Below, one piece after another: positions 7,878 to 16,534 of a stretch of 64,000 nt of DNA (positions are counted from its first letter, which is position 1; each line of letters opens with the position of its first letter). The notes beneath the pieces were generated by a model. It saw nothing but the letters and a program-made list of their open reading frames with translations. It had not been told where the DNA came from and did no database searches. The stretch lies in assembly GCA_020635355.1 (NCBI GenBank), contig JACJZW010000010.1, positions 1-64,000 of the forward strand, written 5' to 3'. The translations under genes and the position numbers were made by a program. The DNA is from Flavobacteriales bacterium. GTDB lineage: Bacteria > Bacteroidota > Bacteroidia > NS11-12g > UBA9320.

Positions 7878-9116
7878 TTATTTCCAATGCTGTCGGATAT
7901 ACGACACCGATTCCGAAATCTGTAACAAGAGTTGTTCATGAACCTCCCGGTTCGAATTCACCACTTTCGCAGCATCCATCAGCCGATTGATGTGCCGGAT
8001 TTCAAGACCCGTTTTTTTGGCCAACTTGATTCTGAATTCTTCCGAATCATTTGTGGTATCCAATCCATAACGACTTCGAACTTCACTCAGAAAAAATTGA
8101 ATGCGTTTTTGAGCGATGCGCTTGTGATTGGGATGAAGCCAATACATCCGTGCCACAGACTTTGAAAAGTTAACCGAAGCATTCTGTGGTGGACGATACA
8201 ACGGAATAGCCGGCTGAAATCGCTGAATGGCAAAGGCGATAAATACCAAAACACCAAAAATGAGCACGTAAAAGGCGGTTCGAAGCGATCGATTTTTAAA
8301 GAGTTCCGTGAATGGTGTTTTGTCGTTTTTCGAACCGTTGGAATGTTCAAATCCTACCAAATCCCAATAGACCTTGTTGAAGGTCATCCGCTTCATCAGT
8401 TCATTGACGAAGGCAAAATTGGATTCATGAATCATGTTAAAATTTGCCAGCATCAACGGCATGGAAACCAGGTAAAGTTCTCCCGAATCAATGGTCAACT
8501 TAACCCCAATCAGATTTCCGTGCTTGTCACGAATCACTTCCTCCAGCAATGATCGGTCAATACATGCCTTGTTGAAAGATTGAAATGGCCGCCACTGGGG
8601 GGCTCGAAGTCCCGTCCTAACGTTCGTTTGCACGGATGTTCCAACCAGGCGAACATTCACGGAATCACCGGCACCCGGTATGGAAATGAGTGATTGATCA
8701 ATGGTGGTACAGGTATCCAGATCAGACTCTAAACTGAGGGCATCCAGAAAGGTGTATTCCAGATTTTCTGCCGCAACAAATCCTGTATTACCGGCTGATA
8801 TAAATTCAATTAATGCATAGGATTCGTGATAATCCCGGCTAAAATCCTCACATACCGCCACATACAATCCTCCGGCACTCTGGGGTTGATAGGTGCTAAA
8901 CGGTGCTCGTAGTCTCGTAAAGGAATCTTCATGAACTTCGTGCTTGATGAGGTCAATAAATACATCAATGTCGTACGGCATCTTCCCCTGGTCATACCAA
9001 TAGGAAGGCGCCCAGCTAAAGCGTTTTTCTGAAGGTTGAGTCCCCGGTGAACTCATCCAATAAATCAATCCAGCCAGTACCAGGACAACGGCAACAATTA
9101 CCACCGAGTTCCTCAT
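7878..9116 (-). CDS. DUF4350 domain-containing membrane protein
   Basis: The 412-residue protein has an N-terminal membrane segment (about 5-20), a long extracytoplasmic region (about 30-275) with the DUF4350 pattern (the early YDVDVF-like PYDIDVF is near residue 50), and a second membrane segment at about 284-305 followed by a cytoplasmic tail. DUF4350 proteins are of unknown function and are normally the last or next-to-last gene of a cluster with RDD, SpoIIM, DUF4129, MoxR and DUF58 genes. Here it is the third gene of the SpoIIM-DUF4129-DUF4350 operon and overlaps the DUF4129 gene by 4 bases. No moxR follows; the next gene is a convergent glycosyltransferase. Confidence 0.75.
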   Translation of the reverse strand: MRNSVVIVAVVLVLAGLIYWMSSPGTQPSEKRFSWAPSYWYDQGKMPYDIDVFIDLIKHEVHEDSFTRLRAPFSTYQPQSAGGLYVAVCEDFSRDYHESYALIEFISAGNTGFVAAENLEYTFLDALSLESDLDTCTTIDQSLISIPGAGDSVNVRLVGTSVQTNVRTGLRAPQWRPFQSFNKACIDRSLLEEVIRDKHGNLIGVKLTIDSGELYLVSMPLMLANFNMIHESNFAFVNELMKRMTFNKVYWDLVGFEHSNGSKNDKTPFTELFKNRSLRTAFYVLIFGVLVFIAFAIQRFQPAIPLYRPPQNASVNFSKSVARMYWLHPNHKRIAQKRIQFFLSEVRSRYGLDTTNDSEEFRIKLAKKTGLEIRHINRLMDAAKVVNSNREVHEQLLLQISESVSYIRQHWK

Positions 9117-9838
9117 CGCGCCGCATGTTTAATGAGCCTTTTGAATGCCGGTTCGAGTTCCAGGTAATCAAACTCGGTTAACGGGTGCTCTCCATACCAA
9201 TGATATTCGTAGATGTAGGTAAGCTGACGGATGGTTGGAAAATCGGGATGATCCAATAATTCCATCATGTATTCGCCATTGGTTTTGTGCCGATGCCAAA
9301 CAATTTTCCCATCGGATTGAAGTTGCTCCAACATCATGAGGAAAAGGTAGCGAAGGCATCGGGCATAGTTACCTGATTTGCGTGCCTCGTCCAATTCGAT
9401 CTCCAATTCCGATCGGACCAGTTCCTCCGGATTGTCCGGATCAGAGACTGATCTTAATTCCTGCTGACTTCCCTTTTTGCCGGACCCCATTTGATTTCGG
9501 TTTTTAACCAGAAAGAAAATTAAGGCTAACAATACGGCACCCAGAACAACGAAGAGGATGATCTGACCAACCGGTCCCAACTGAAAACTTGCCGGTGGCG
9601 GCTGAAGCTCAACATCCCTTTGAACAGATTCCCTTCGGGAGATGGGCTGGTCATACACCGGATTTTCCTCAGTCTCCACTTCCAATTTCTGTGGCGATCT
9701 AGGCTGAAAATCTTGTACCGGAACAGGATATGAAAGACCGTGAGAAGCCTCTTTCCACTTTTCTTTGTCCAGTTCATTTCCCTGAATTCCGTTGGCTATT
9801 CCCACACATAGAAGGAGGATCGCAATCAACTTCTTCAT
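9113..9838 (-). CDS. DUF4129 domain-containing membrane protein
   Basis: The 241-residue protein has a signal-type N terminus (residues 1-19), a low-complexity extracytoplasmic stretch rich in Pro, Glu and Gln, one membrane segment (about 92-112), and a cytoplasmic DUF4129 domain (about 145-240; KSGNYARCLRYLFLMMLEQL and the conserved YHWYGEHPLTEFDY). DUF4129 is found with transglutaminase-like or MoxR/DUF58 gene sets in many bacteria and its function is not known. It overlaps both neighbours by 4 bases (SpoIIM gene upstream, DUF4350 gene downstream), a tight operon. Confidence 0.8.
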   Translation of the reverse strand: MKKLIAILLLCVGIANGIQGNELDKEKWKEASHGLSYPVPVQDFQPRSPQKLEVETEENPVYDQPISRRESVQRDVELQPPPASFQLGPVGQIILFVVLGAVLLALIFFLVKNRNQMGSGKKGSQQELRSVSDPDNPEELVRSELEIELDEARKSGNYARCLRYLFLMMLEQLQSDGKIVWHRHKTNGEYMMELLDHPDFPTIRQLTYIYEYHWYGEHPLTEFDYLELEPAFKRLIKHAAR

Positions 9839-11691
9839 GGTTTAACCAATTGAATCGTTTCAACCGACTTCTTCAGAGAAGGAGCTTCTTTTTCTTCCAC
9901 TATTGACCCAATTTGTAGCATCAACGCATACAGGATTAACGGATATATGGTAAATGAAATGGTGATTCTAATGACGAATAGCAACCCATTCATGACGGTT
10001 TGGACAGTGGCCGTCCCAAACGGGAGTAGGTCTTTTAGGAACGAAAGGAAAAAGTAGGACAATGACGAATTGAATAGGAAAGAAACAACAATGGTCAATA
10101 CCATTAAAATGAACATCAGTCCGATCATCCTCAATGGGTGTGAAGAGAGAATTCGTCCAACCTCTATTCGATTGCCGAAGAAATGCTTTTTGAGAATGGC
10201 AGCCATGGCGAAGGCGAGAAAAACGAACTGACTCAAGAAGATGAGTAAGACTATCCACCCAGACGTACCCATCACCATATAGGGTAGTATGACTTCGATG
10301 CTCAACAGAATACCAATTGGCCATGACATCCCTTTGTGTATGGCAAAACCAAGGTCCTTCATCAAGCTGTTGTTCACCACCACCCTTACCGAAAAACAAA
10401 CAAATATCACCCCCACAAAGGCTTGAAATCCGCGCATCAAAAGAGACCATGTTTCGGCTTCAGAATCGGCTATTTGAATCCCGGTATCGAGCCATTCGTT
10501 CAGCATATTAAGGGCAACAATTTGGTCTGAAGTGATGAGATTTTGCGCGGCTTCCCGCCAGAAAAGTAAAATACCTAACACCAGGACAATAGATGCGATA
10601 AAGGCTTGAATAACGTGCGTAAAAAATTTACGGCGAACGAGCCCGAAAGCGCCCGATAAAACGGATTGATAATTATGAATCTCATCCAGGGCTGGTTGCA
10701 CCCAGGGTTCTTCAGCCAGATGAATGATATCGGCATCGGTTTCCTGTATCGTCCGCTGCCTCCAGGGCAAATAGACGAAATAGAAAACAACCACCGCCAA
10801 ACAAATCAGGATAAAGATCAACTTAATGGCATCCGGTGCCCCCGTTTGTCGTGTTATGAACCCTTCAATCACCGCAGCAACCACCGTGAAGGGAAGCACG
10901 CCCAAGAGCAATTTTGCGGCCCTGGACGCATTAAGCCGAAAGGCCTGAGCACGCGAGTACGAACCTGGAAACAGTAATCCTTTTCCGGCCAAAAGACCTA
11001 CTCCACCCATCAAAGCAATGGTTGAAATTTCGATGGTTCCATGCAGCCAGATGGTTAACAGAGAGTCCTGAAAACCGCCGTGTTGGTAAAAGTAGTACTG
11101 AAAGACCCCCAGCATGATGCCATTTCTAATCAGCACAAACAAGGCACCAACTCCAAAGAGCAATCCAAACCCTAAAACCATGATGTCGATCTGAGCGTTG
11201 TTGAGCAGAATTCTCAGAAAACTCTCCATCCCACGTCCCGTTCGGTACACTGCCATGGGATCATTCGCATCGATGTTGGCCGAGGTCATGTCCACATAAT
11301 GATCACCCAAAATAATTCGGGCAAATTCCGGATCCTGATGGGAGGAGTACACACCAATCAGCACCGCCAAAATGAATACAAATAGAGAAATAAACATCTC
11401 CGTCCTGGCCAGGTACATCAGGTGAGGTACCTCATGTCGGTAGAACCGGATGATGGGTTCCAAACTTAATTTCTGACGTTTGGAAAGTCGATCAAAAATC
11501 TGTCGCGCCAATTGATTCAGATACACCCGAACCGATCGATTGGGGTATTTAGAGCGGCTATAACTCAGATCGTCCGTAATCTCTATGAAGATATTCCGAA
11601 GTTCGTCCGGATCCACATTGCTCTTTTCAATGCGTTTCTCAAATCCGTACCATTTATCTTTGTTCTGATCGATGAACTCAGACTCCTTCAT
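9835..11691 (-). CDS. SpoIIM / DUF95 family multi-spanning membrane protein
   Basis: The protein is about 618 residues from the ATG at 11691 (MKESEFIDQNKDKW). The frame stays open upstream to 11742, but that part overlaps the divergent RDD gene and lacks family resemblance. The N-terminal half has the SpoIIM (stage II sporulation protein M, DUF95) fold with about five membrane segments and the conserved cytoplasmic start (FIDQNKDKWYGFEKRIEK). The C-terminal half adds further hydrophobic segments. This organism is unlikely to sporulate; in Bacteroidota these genes travel with RDD, DUF4129, DUF4350 and MoxR genes in an uncharacterised membrane system. It is the first gene of the operon and is divergent from the RDD gene. 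Confidence 0.8.
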   Translation of the reverse strand: MKESEFIDQNKDKWYGFEKRIEKSNVDPDELRNIFIEITDDLSYSRSKYPNRSVRVYLNQLARQIFDRLSKRQKLSLEPIIRFYRHEVPHLMYLARTEMFISLFVFILAVLIGVYSSHQDPEFARIILGDHYVDMTSANIDANDPMAVYRTGRGMESFLRILLNNAQIDIMVLGFGLLFGVGALFVLIRNGIMLGVFQYYFYQHGGFQDSLLTIWLHGTIEISTIALMGGVGLLAGKGLLFPGSYSRAQAFRLNASRAAKLLLGVLPFTVVAAVIEGFITRQTGAPDAIKLIFILICLAVVVFYFVYLPWRQRTIQETDADIIHLAEEPWVQPALDEIHNYQSVLSGAFGLVRRKFFTHVIQAFIASIVLVLGILLFWREAAQNLITSDQIVALNMLNEWLDTGIQIADSEAETWSLLMRGFQAFVGVIFVCFSVRVVVNNSLMKDLGFAIHKGMSWPIGILLSIEVILPYMVMGTSGWIVLLIFLSQFVFLAFAMAAILKKHFFGNRIEVGRILSSHPLRMIGLMFILMVLTIVVSFLFNSSLSYFFLSFLKDLLPFGTATVQTVMNGLLFVIRITISFTIYPLILYALMLQIGSIVEEKEAPSLKKSVETIQLVKP

Positions 11692-11719
11692 ATCTGCCGA
11701 AACTAGGTAAAAAAACCGA

Positions 11720-12442
11720 ATGAAGACCATTGAAGTAACCACGGCTCAAAACGTTGTAATTCAGTTCCAACCGGCAACTGTGTTTGATCGAATTTTGGCC
11801 TTTATCATCGATTTGATTCTAATGGGAATTGGGGTTGGACTGATGAATGCAATTTGTCTTGGGCTATTCCCTTATCAGGAATGGATGGAATATGCCATCA
11901 TCCTTCTATTCGCCTTCTATTCTTTTCTGTTCGAGCGTTTTATGGATGGCCGAACACCCGGTAAAGCTGTTATGAATTTGAAGGTGGTCAAGACAGACGG
12001 GAGTCAGCCTGAAGGCATCGACTTCTTCAAGCGTTGGGCCACCCGATTAATTGATATTGTGTTCACGATGGGTTCATTGGCCGTATTAACCATCGCCAGT
12101 TCTGAACGCAGCCAACGATTGGGAGATAAGGTTGCGGACACCATGGTGATCAAGGTACCAAAAGGCAGCAGGTATCGCTTAAACGAAATCATCAAATTGG
12201 GGCGAGGCGACACCTATACACCCATTTATCCGGAGGTGGCACAGATGCCTGAAGAGCACATGATTACCTTAAAACGGTTGGTTACACGGTACAAAAAATC
12301 GGGTAATTCCGATGTTTACCGAAAACTCATTCACGAGGCCACTGAGAAAATGGAGATGGAATTGGGGGTCAAACGTCTGGAGCCTTCTAAAGCGGGGTTT
12401 CTTCGCCAGCTCATTCGCGATTATGTGATCCTCACCCGATAG
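11720..12442 (+). CDS. RDD family membrane protein
   Basis: The 240-residue protein has an RDD domain at about residues 18-150: FDRILAFIIDLILMGIGVGL with the signature Arg and Asp, the loop DGRTPGKAVMNLKVV, and FFKRWATRLIDIVF containing the second Arg-Asp pair. There are about three membrane segments. The C-terminal 90 residues are cytoplasmic and charged. Some RDD proteins have been linked to Na+/H+ exchange, but this is not general. The gene is divergent from the SpoIIM operon, which is the usual neighbour in Bacteroidota. Confidence 0.85.
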   Translation: MKTIEVTTAQNVVIQFQPATVFDRILAFIIDLILMGIGVGLMNAICLGLFPYQEWMEYAIILLFAFYSFLFERFMDGRTPGKAVMNLKVVKTDGSQPEGIDFFKRWATRLIDIVFTMGSLAVLTIASSERSQRLGDKVADTMVIKVPKGSRYRLNEIIKLGRGDTYTPIYPEVAQMPEEHMITLKRLVTRYKKSGNSDVYRKLIHEATEKMEMELGVKRLEPSKAGFLRQLIRDYVILTR

Positions 12443-12501
12443 ATGTGCTAACTCACACGGATTTCACTACTTTTATTGAATTCAATAAAAGAGGATTGTT
12501 T

Positions 12502-13164
12502 ATGGTACTCCTTTCAACCAAAATTCAGTTCAAAATGCCCATGTTACGACCCCTTGGATGGGTGATGTGTTTGGCCGGTTGTTTCTTCTTTCCGACTGGG
12601 CTTATGGCTCAAATTGACGATGAAACGGAGACGGATACGGAGGAGGTTCCTGTGGAAGAGGCGGTTGTTCAGGAACAGCCAGCAGCCGATGCGACCTCTG
12701 AGATCGCAACAACCTATTATTTTCAGAAGTACGAACCCAGTTCTGAGACATCCACTTCGGCAAAAGATGTCAAGTTTACCTTTGACGTCAGCATTGAAAA
12801 TTGCGCCAGTAAGACACAGTACGCCCTGGTATACGTTTATCCGATAGGCTCCAAGGTAGCCACTTCCAAATACAGCATGAAGATCAAACGCTGTAGTTCA
12901 ACTACCTCCAAAAAGCACCCTCGTCCGTTCAACGGATGTAAAAACAGCGTCTACTTCAAGGCGAAAAAGTTAAAACTGGAATCGGGGGACGACCTTCTAA
13001 AATCGGAAACAACCCTTTTCAACGGCATGCGAAAGAAGACCGGTTATATGACTATGTCGTTCGGGATGGAAAACGACCTTTACGGTCATAAGTATGTTTT
13101 TCATAGTCTCACCTTTTTTGATGCAAAGGGTGAAGAGATCAGTATTTATTCCTATACGCCTTAG
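12502..13164 (+). CDS. Secreted protein of unknown function
   Basis: From the ATG at 12502 the product has about 220 residues; an alternative ATG lies at 12535 and the open frame reaches back to a GTG at 12445. The N terminus is a signal peptide ending near LMAQ. It is followed by a very acidic linker rich in Glu, Thr and Val and then a Lys- and Ser-rich, probably all-beta domain of about 140 residues with three cysteines. No family was recognised. It follows the RDD gene by about 60 bases on the same strand and could be cotranscribed or have its own promoter (a weak TACTTTTA lies near 12468). Confidence 0.6.
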   Translation: MVLLSTKIQFKMPMLRPLGWVMCLAGCFFFPTGLMAQIDDETETDTEEVPVEEAVVQEQPAADATSEIATTYYFQKYEPSSETSTSAKDVKFTFDVSIENCASKTQYALVYVYPIGSKVATSKYSMKIKRCSSTTSKKHPRPFNGCKNSVYFKAKKLKLESGDDLLKSETTLFNGMRKKTGYMTMSFGMENDLYGHKYVFHSLTFFDAKGEEISIYSYTP

Positions 13165-13431
13165 GTTCAACAGACCAGGTTGACCCGTGAGTTTCGAAGG
13201 GGAACTTATTTAGTCATGACGTAGAGTACAGTTCGTTGGATGACTGGGCTACCAACCGGTTCATGAGTCCGGGTGATGGTATTCACATCGTTGAATAAAC
13301 AAGCTTTTCAAAATTCAGGAACCGGGTAGAACGTCCGAATCAATACGAATACATTCGCTATTCATACGTTGAAAAATCACCCACCGTAACACAAATTCAC
13401 CCAACGCTATTGGGGAATTAATCGGGTTTTT

Positions 13432-13464
13432 GTAGGGATGGATTCACCCCTTCCCCATCGAAAG
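13432..13464 (+). repeat. Interspersed GTAGGG...ACCCC element, copy 1
   Basis: About 33 bases with an imperfect inverted repeat (TAGGG near the start, ACCCCTTCCCC near the end), similar to the element at 58008-58040 in both sequence and length. Confidence 0.45.
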
Positions 13465-13595
13465 ATAACAGGTTGAACTTCGCGCGACAACTTATTCTCA
13501 TCCAACGCACGTGATTCAACATCCTTCGTTCGAAAACCTGCTCAACCGCGGATGATCCTTTCAATGGGTTAATCATGGTAGGTTTATCTCACGAA

Positions 13596-13622
13596 AAATA
13601 AAAAAGGGACGCGAACGTCCCC
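13596..13622 (-). terminator. clpB terminator
   Basis: The stem GGGACG (13606-13611) pairs with CGTCCC (13616-13621) around a CGAA loop, and is followed on the minus strand by a run of T with one interruption. It is placed about 75 bases after the clpB stop. Confidence 0.7.
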
Positions 13623-13697
13623 TTTCATATCCAGTTAATTACCTACTGCTCGAATCAACCTTTTCAAAAAGGCCGGTTCAACTCAGCGTGCAGACAA

Positions 13698-16316
13698 TCA
13701 ATTCAAACTCACTTCGAACTCATTCTCAAATGTGAATTGCTTCTTATCGTCTACGTCCAGAATGATGTGACTATCACGGGTTACCTCTCCCGACAACAGT
13801 TTCTTGGACAACTCGTTCAACACATTTCGTTGAACAGCTCTCTTAAGCGGCCTTGCCCCAAAGGCCGGATCGTATCCAATCTCAGCCAGCCAATCAAGTG
13901 CTTTTTCCGTGGCGGTAAATTTCACCCCTTGCTCGGCTAACCGATCAGTAACTTGTCGGAATTGTATGTCGACAATCTCCCGAACTTCTGACCGACCAAG
14001 CGGACTAAACATGATGAGTTCATCAATTCGGTTTAGAAACTCCGGACGGATGGTTCGCTTTAAAAGTTCAAATACCTCCGCCTTGGTTTTGGATTCCACT
14101 TCCTCCCGGTTATCGTCCCGAAGTTCAGAGAAACGTTCCTGAATGAGCGGGGCGCCGATGTTGGACGTCATGATGATGATGGTATTACGGAAGTTAGCCG
14201 TCCTGCCTTTGTTGTCGGTTAACCGGCCGTCATCCAGCACTTGCAACAAGATGTTAAATACATCCGGATGTGCCTTTTCAATTTCATCCAGCAAAATGAC
14301 TGAATAAGGTTTTCGTCGAACGGCATCCGTTAGTTGTCCGCCTTCATCGTACCCAACATATCCCGGAGGGGCTCCAATCAATCGGCTTACGGTATGCTTT
14401 TCCTGATACTCACTCATATCGATGCGCACCATGGCGTCATCCTTGTTAAAGAGATATTCAGCTAATGCCTTGGCCAGTTCCGTTTTACCCACCCCCGTGG
14501 TTCCCAGAAAAATAAAGGATCCAATGGGTTTTTTAGGATCGGATAATCCTGCGCGGCTTCTACGGATGGCATCGGACACCGCGGCAATTGCCTCATCCTG
14601 CCCCACCACACGTTTGTGCAATTCCGTCTCCAGATTCAGCAACTTCTCCCGCTCGCTTTGGAGCATGCTTTGAACCGGAATACCCGTCCAACGACTCACC
14701 ACCTCAGCGATATCTTCATTCCCCACTTCTTCTTTTACGAGAGTTGAGTTCTTCTGCATTTCGTTCAGCTCCCAATTGAGGGCTTCCAGAATGTCCTCCG
14801 CTTCTTTTATCCGCCCATAACGTATCTCAGCAACCTTACCAAAATCACCGGCCCGTTCCGCTTGATCCGCCTCCAGACGGAGATCTTCGACTTCCTTCTT
14901 TTTACTTTGAATTTTGTCTACAACCGCTTTTTCGGATTGCCAACGAGCCTTCAAGGCATCACGCTGTTCGGAGACGTTGGCTATGTCGGCATTGAGTTGT
15001 TTCAGTTTCTTCTTATCATCTTCCCGCTTAATGGCCTCCCGTTCGATTTCCAGCTGCATGATCTTGCGTTCCAATTCATCCAATTCTTCCGGAACGGAAT
15101 CAATCTCCAAGCGCAATTTCGCCGCTGCTTCATCTATCAGGTCGATGGCCTTATCGGGTAAAAACCGATCAGAGATGTAGCGCTGTGACAGCTCCACTGC
15201 CGAGATGATGGCCTCATCCTTGATGCGCACTTTATGGTGCACTTCATAGCGTTCTTTTAGTCCGCGTAGAATGGATATGGCATCTGCCGCATCCGGTTCA
15301 TCCACTAAAACAGTTTGGAACCTGCGCTCAAGCGCCTTGTCCTTTTCAATGTATTTTTGGTATTCGGCCAGGGTAGTGGCTCCAATGGCCCGAAGTTCAC
15401 CTCGTGCCAGGGCGGGTTTTAAAATGTTGGCGGCATCCATAGCTCCGTCACCACTGGCTCCAGCTCCCACAAGTGTGTGAATTTCATCAATGAATAGCAC
15501 CAATTCCCCGTTGCTTTCCACCACTTCCTTGATTACGGCTTTCAGGCGTTCTTCAAATTCTCCTTTGTATTTGGCTCCGGCAATTAACGAACCCATGTCC
15601 AGCGAGAAGATGCGTTTACTTTTCAAGTTTTCAGGGACATCCTCACTGACGATGCGATGAGCTAAACCTTCGGCGATGGCTGTTTTTCCAACACCCGGTT
15701 CTCCGATCAAAATGGGGTTATTCTTTGTTCGTCGGGATAAAATTTGAAGCACCCGTCGGATTTCATCATCCCGCCCAATCACCGGATCCAATTTCCCACT
15801 TTCGGCAAGTTGGTTGAGGTCGCGGGCGTATTTCCGCAACGCATCAAACTGAGCTTCCCCGGAAGGTGAACTCACCGTATGTCCTTTTCGGAGCGCGAGA
15901 AAAGCTTTCTTAATTTCCTCCTGTTGAACACCAGCATCACGAAGCAGATTCGAGACGTCGTCATTATTGGAAAGAAGTCCAAGAAAGACATGCTCAATTG
16001 AAACGTAATCGTCTCCAAACTCCTTTGGGAAGGACTTCGCCTTAACCAAAGCGCGATTGGTTTGGGGCGAGAGGTAATGTTCGGTGGTTCCCTCTACCCG
16101 TGCATAGCTTTTGAGAATGGCATCCAGCGCTCCGGTAATCCGTTGCTGGTTGGCATTTACCTTTTTTAAGGCATAGCTGATGAGATCAGCATCTGTTATA
16201 AACAAGCCCTTGAGGAGGTGACCGGTTTCAATGGCCTGGTTATCGGCCATAACCGCTAACTCTTGTGCCTTTTGAATGGCCTCCTGAGCTTTTATCGTGA
16301 AGTTATCTAAATTCAT
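13698..16316 (-). CDS. clpB: ATP-dependent disaggregase ClpB
   Basis: The protein is about 872 residues, normal for ClpB, the Hsp100 ring ATPase that rescues aggregated proteins with DnaK. Domain order: Clp N-terminal repeats (about 1-145), AAA-1 with Walker A GEPGVGKT and Walker B LFIDEIH, the coiled-coil M domain (about 400-520, rich in Lys/Glu, typical of ClpB and absent in ClpA), AAA-2 with Walker A GTTGVGKT and Walker B ILLDEIEKAH, and the C-terminal D2-small domain. The ATG at 16316 gives the usual family start MNLDNFTIKAQEA; a GTG at 16322 has better spacing from an AAGGAGG sequence and is an alternative. The terminator is at 13596-13622. Heat-shock control is expected, but no recognisable operator was seen. 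Confidence 0.95.
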   Translation of the reverse strand: MNLDNFTIKAQEAIQKAQELAVMADNQAIETGHLLKGLFITDADLISYALKKVNANQQRITGALDAILKSYARVEGTTEHYLSPQTNRALVKAKSFPKEFGDDYVSIEHVFLGLLSNNDDVSNLLRDAGVQQEEIKKAFLALRKGHTVSSPSGEAQFDALRKYARDLNQLAESGKLDPVIGRDDEIRRVLQILSRRTKNNPILIGEPGVGKTAIAEGLAHRIVSEDVPENLKSKRIFSLDMGSLIAGAKYKGEFEERLKAVIKEVVESNGELVLFIDEIHTLVGAGASGDGAMDAANILKPALARGELRAIGATTLAEYQKYIEKDKALERRFQTVLVDEPDAADAISILRGLKERYEVHHKVRIKDEAIISAVELSQRYISDRFLPDKAIDLIDEAAAKLRLEIDSVPEELDELERKIMQLEIEREAIKREDDKKKLKQLNADIANVSEQRDALKARWQSEKAVVDKIQSKKKEVEDLRLEADQAERAGDFGKVAEIRYGRIKEAEDILEALNWELNEMQKNSTLVKEEVGNEDIAEVVSRWTGIPVQSMLQSEREKLLNLETELHKRVVGQDEAIAAVSDAIRRSRAGLSDPKKPIGSFIFLGTTGVGKTELAKALAEYLFNKDDAMVRIDMSEYQEKHTVSRLIGAPPGYVGYDEGGQLTDAVRRKPYSVILLDEIEKAHPDVFNILLQVLDDGRLTDNKGRTANFRNTIIIMTSNIGAPLIQERFSELRDDNREEVESKTKAEVFELLKRTIRPEFLNRIDELIMFSPLGRSEVREIVDIQFRQVTDRLAEQGVKFTATEKALDWLAEIGYDPAFGARPLKRAVQRNVLNELSKKLLSGEVTRDSHIILDVDDKKQFTFENEFEVSLN

Positions 16317-16341
16317 TTCCACAGCATTTCCTCCTTCATTT

Positions 16342-16349
16342 CAAAAATA
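16342..16349 (-). promoter_or_regulatory. Possible -7 box for clpB
   Basis: The minus strand reads TATTTTTG, fitting TAnnTTTG, about 20-26 bases before the candidate starts. A Shine-Dalgarno-like AAGGAGG (16330-16336, minus) lies between the box and the start. Confidence 0.4.
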
Positions 16350-16534
16350 CATCCATGACCTCCCAACTGACAGATGGTCGGTTTATTTATTCCAAATACC
16401 CGCAAATCCTGACACAAATTCACCACAACTTACTGAATTACAAAGATATAACGACATTTTGTCGGCTTTTATTTAGAATGAGTAGAACTACGTTAAAAAC
16501 ATCAATCACCAATAAAACACATTAATTTCGCCGG

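Larger units (their letters stand above)
13165..13697. other. Intergenic region of about 530 bp
   Basis: The region lies between convergent genes. It contains the clpB terminator (13600-13622) and a short interspersed element at 13432-13464 (GTAGGGATGGATTCACCCCT and following bases) that recurs in altered form at 58008-58040. No coding frame or RNA gene was convincing. Confidence 0.5.

Noticed and set aside
11692..11742. Upstream start for the SpoIIM protein
   Set aside because: It overlaps the divergent RDD gene and adds 17 residues not seen in the family pattern.
13165..13697. tRNA or small RNA gene in the 530-bp gap
   Set aside because: No cloverleaf or T-loop GTTCRA context was found; only a terminator and a short interspersed element could be supported.
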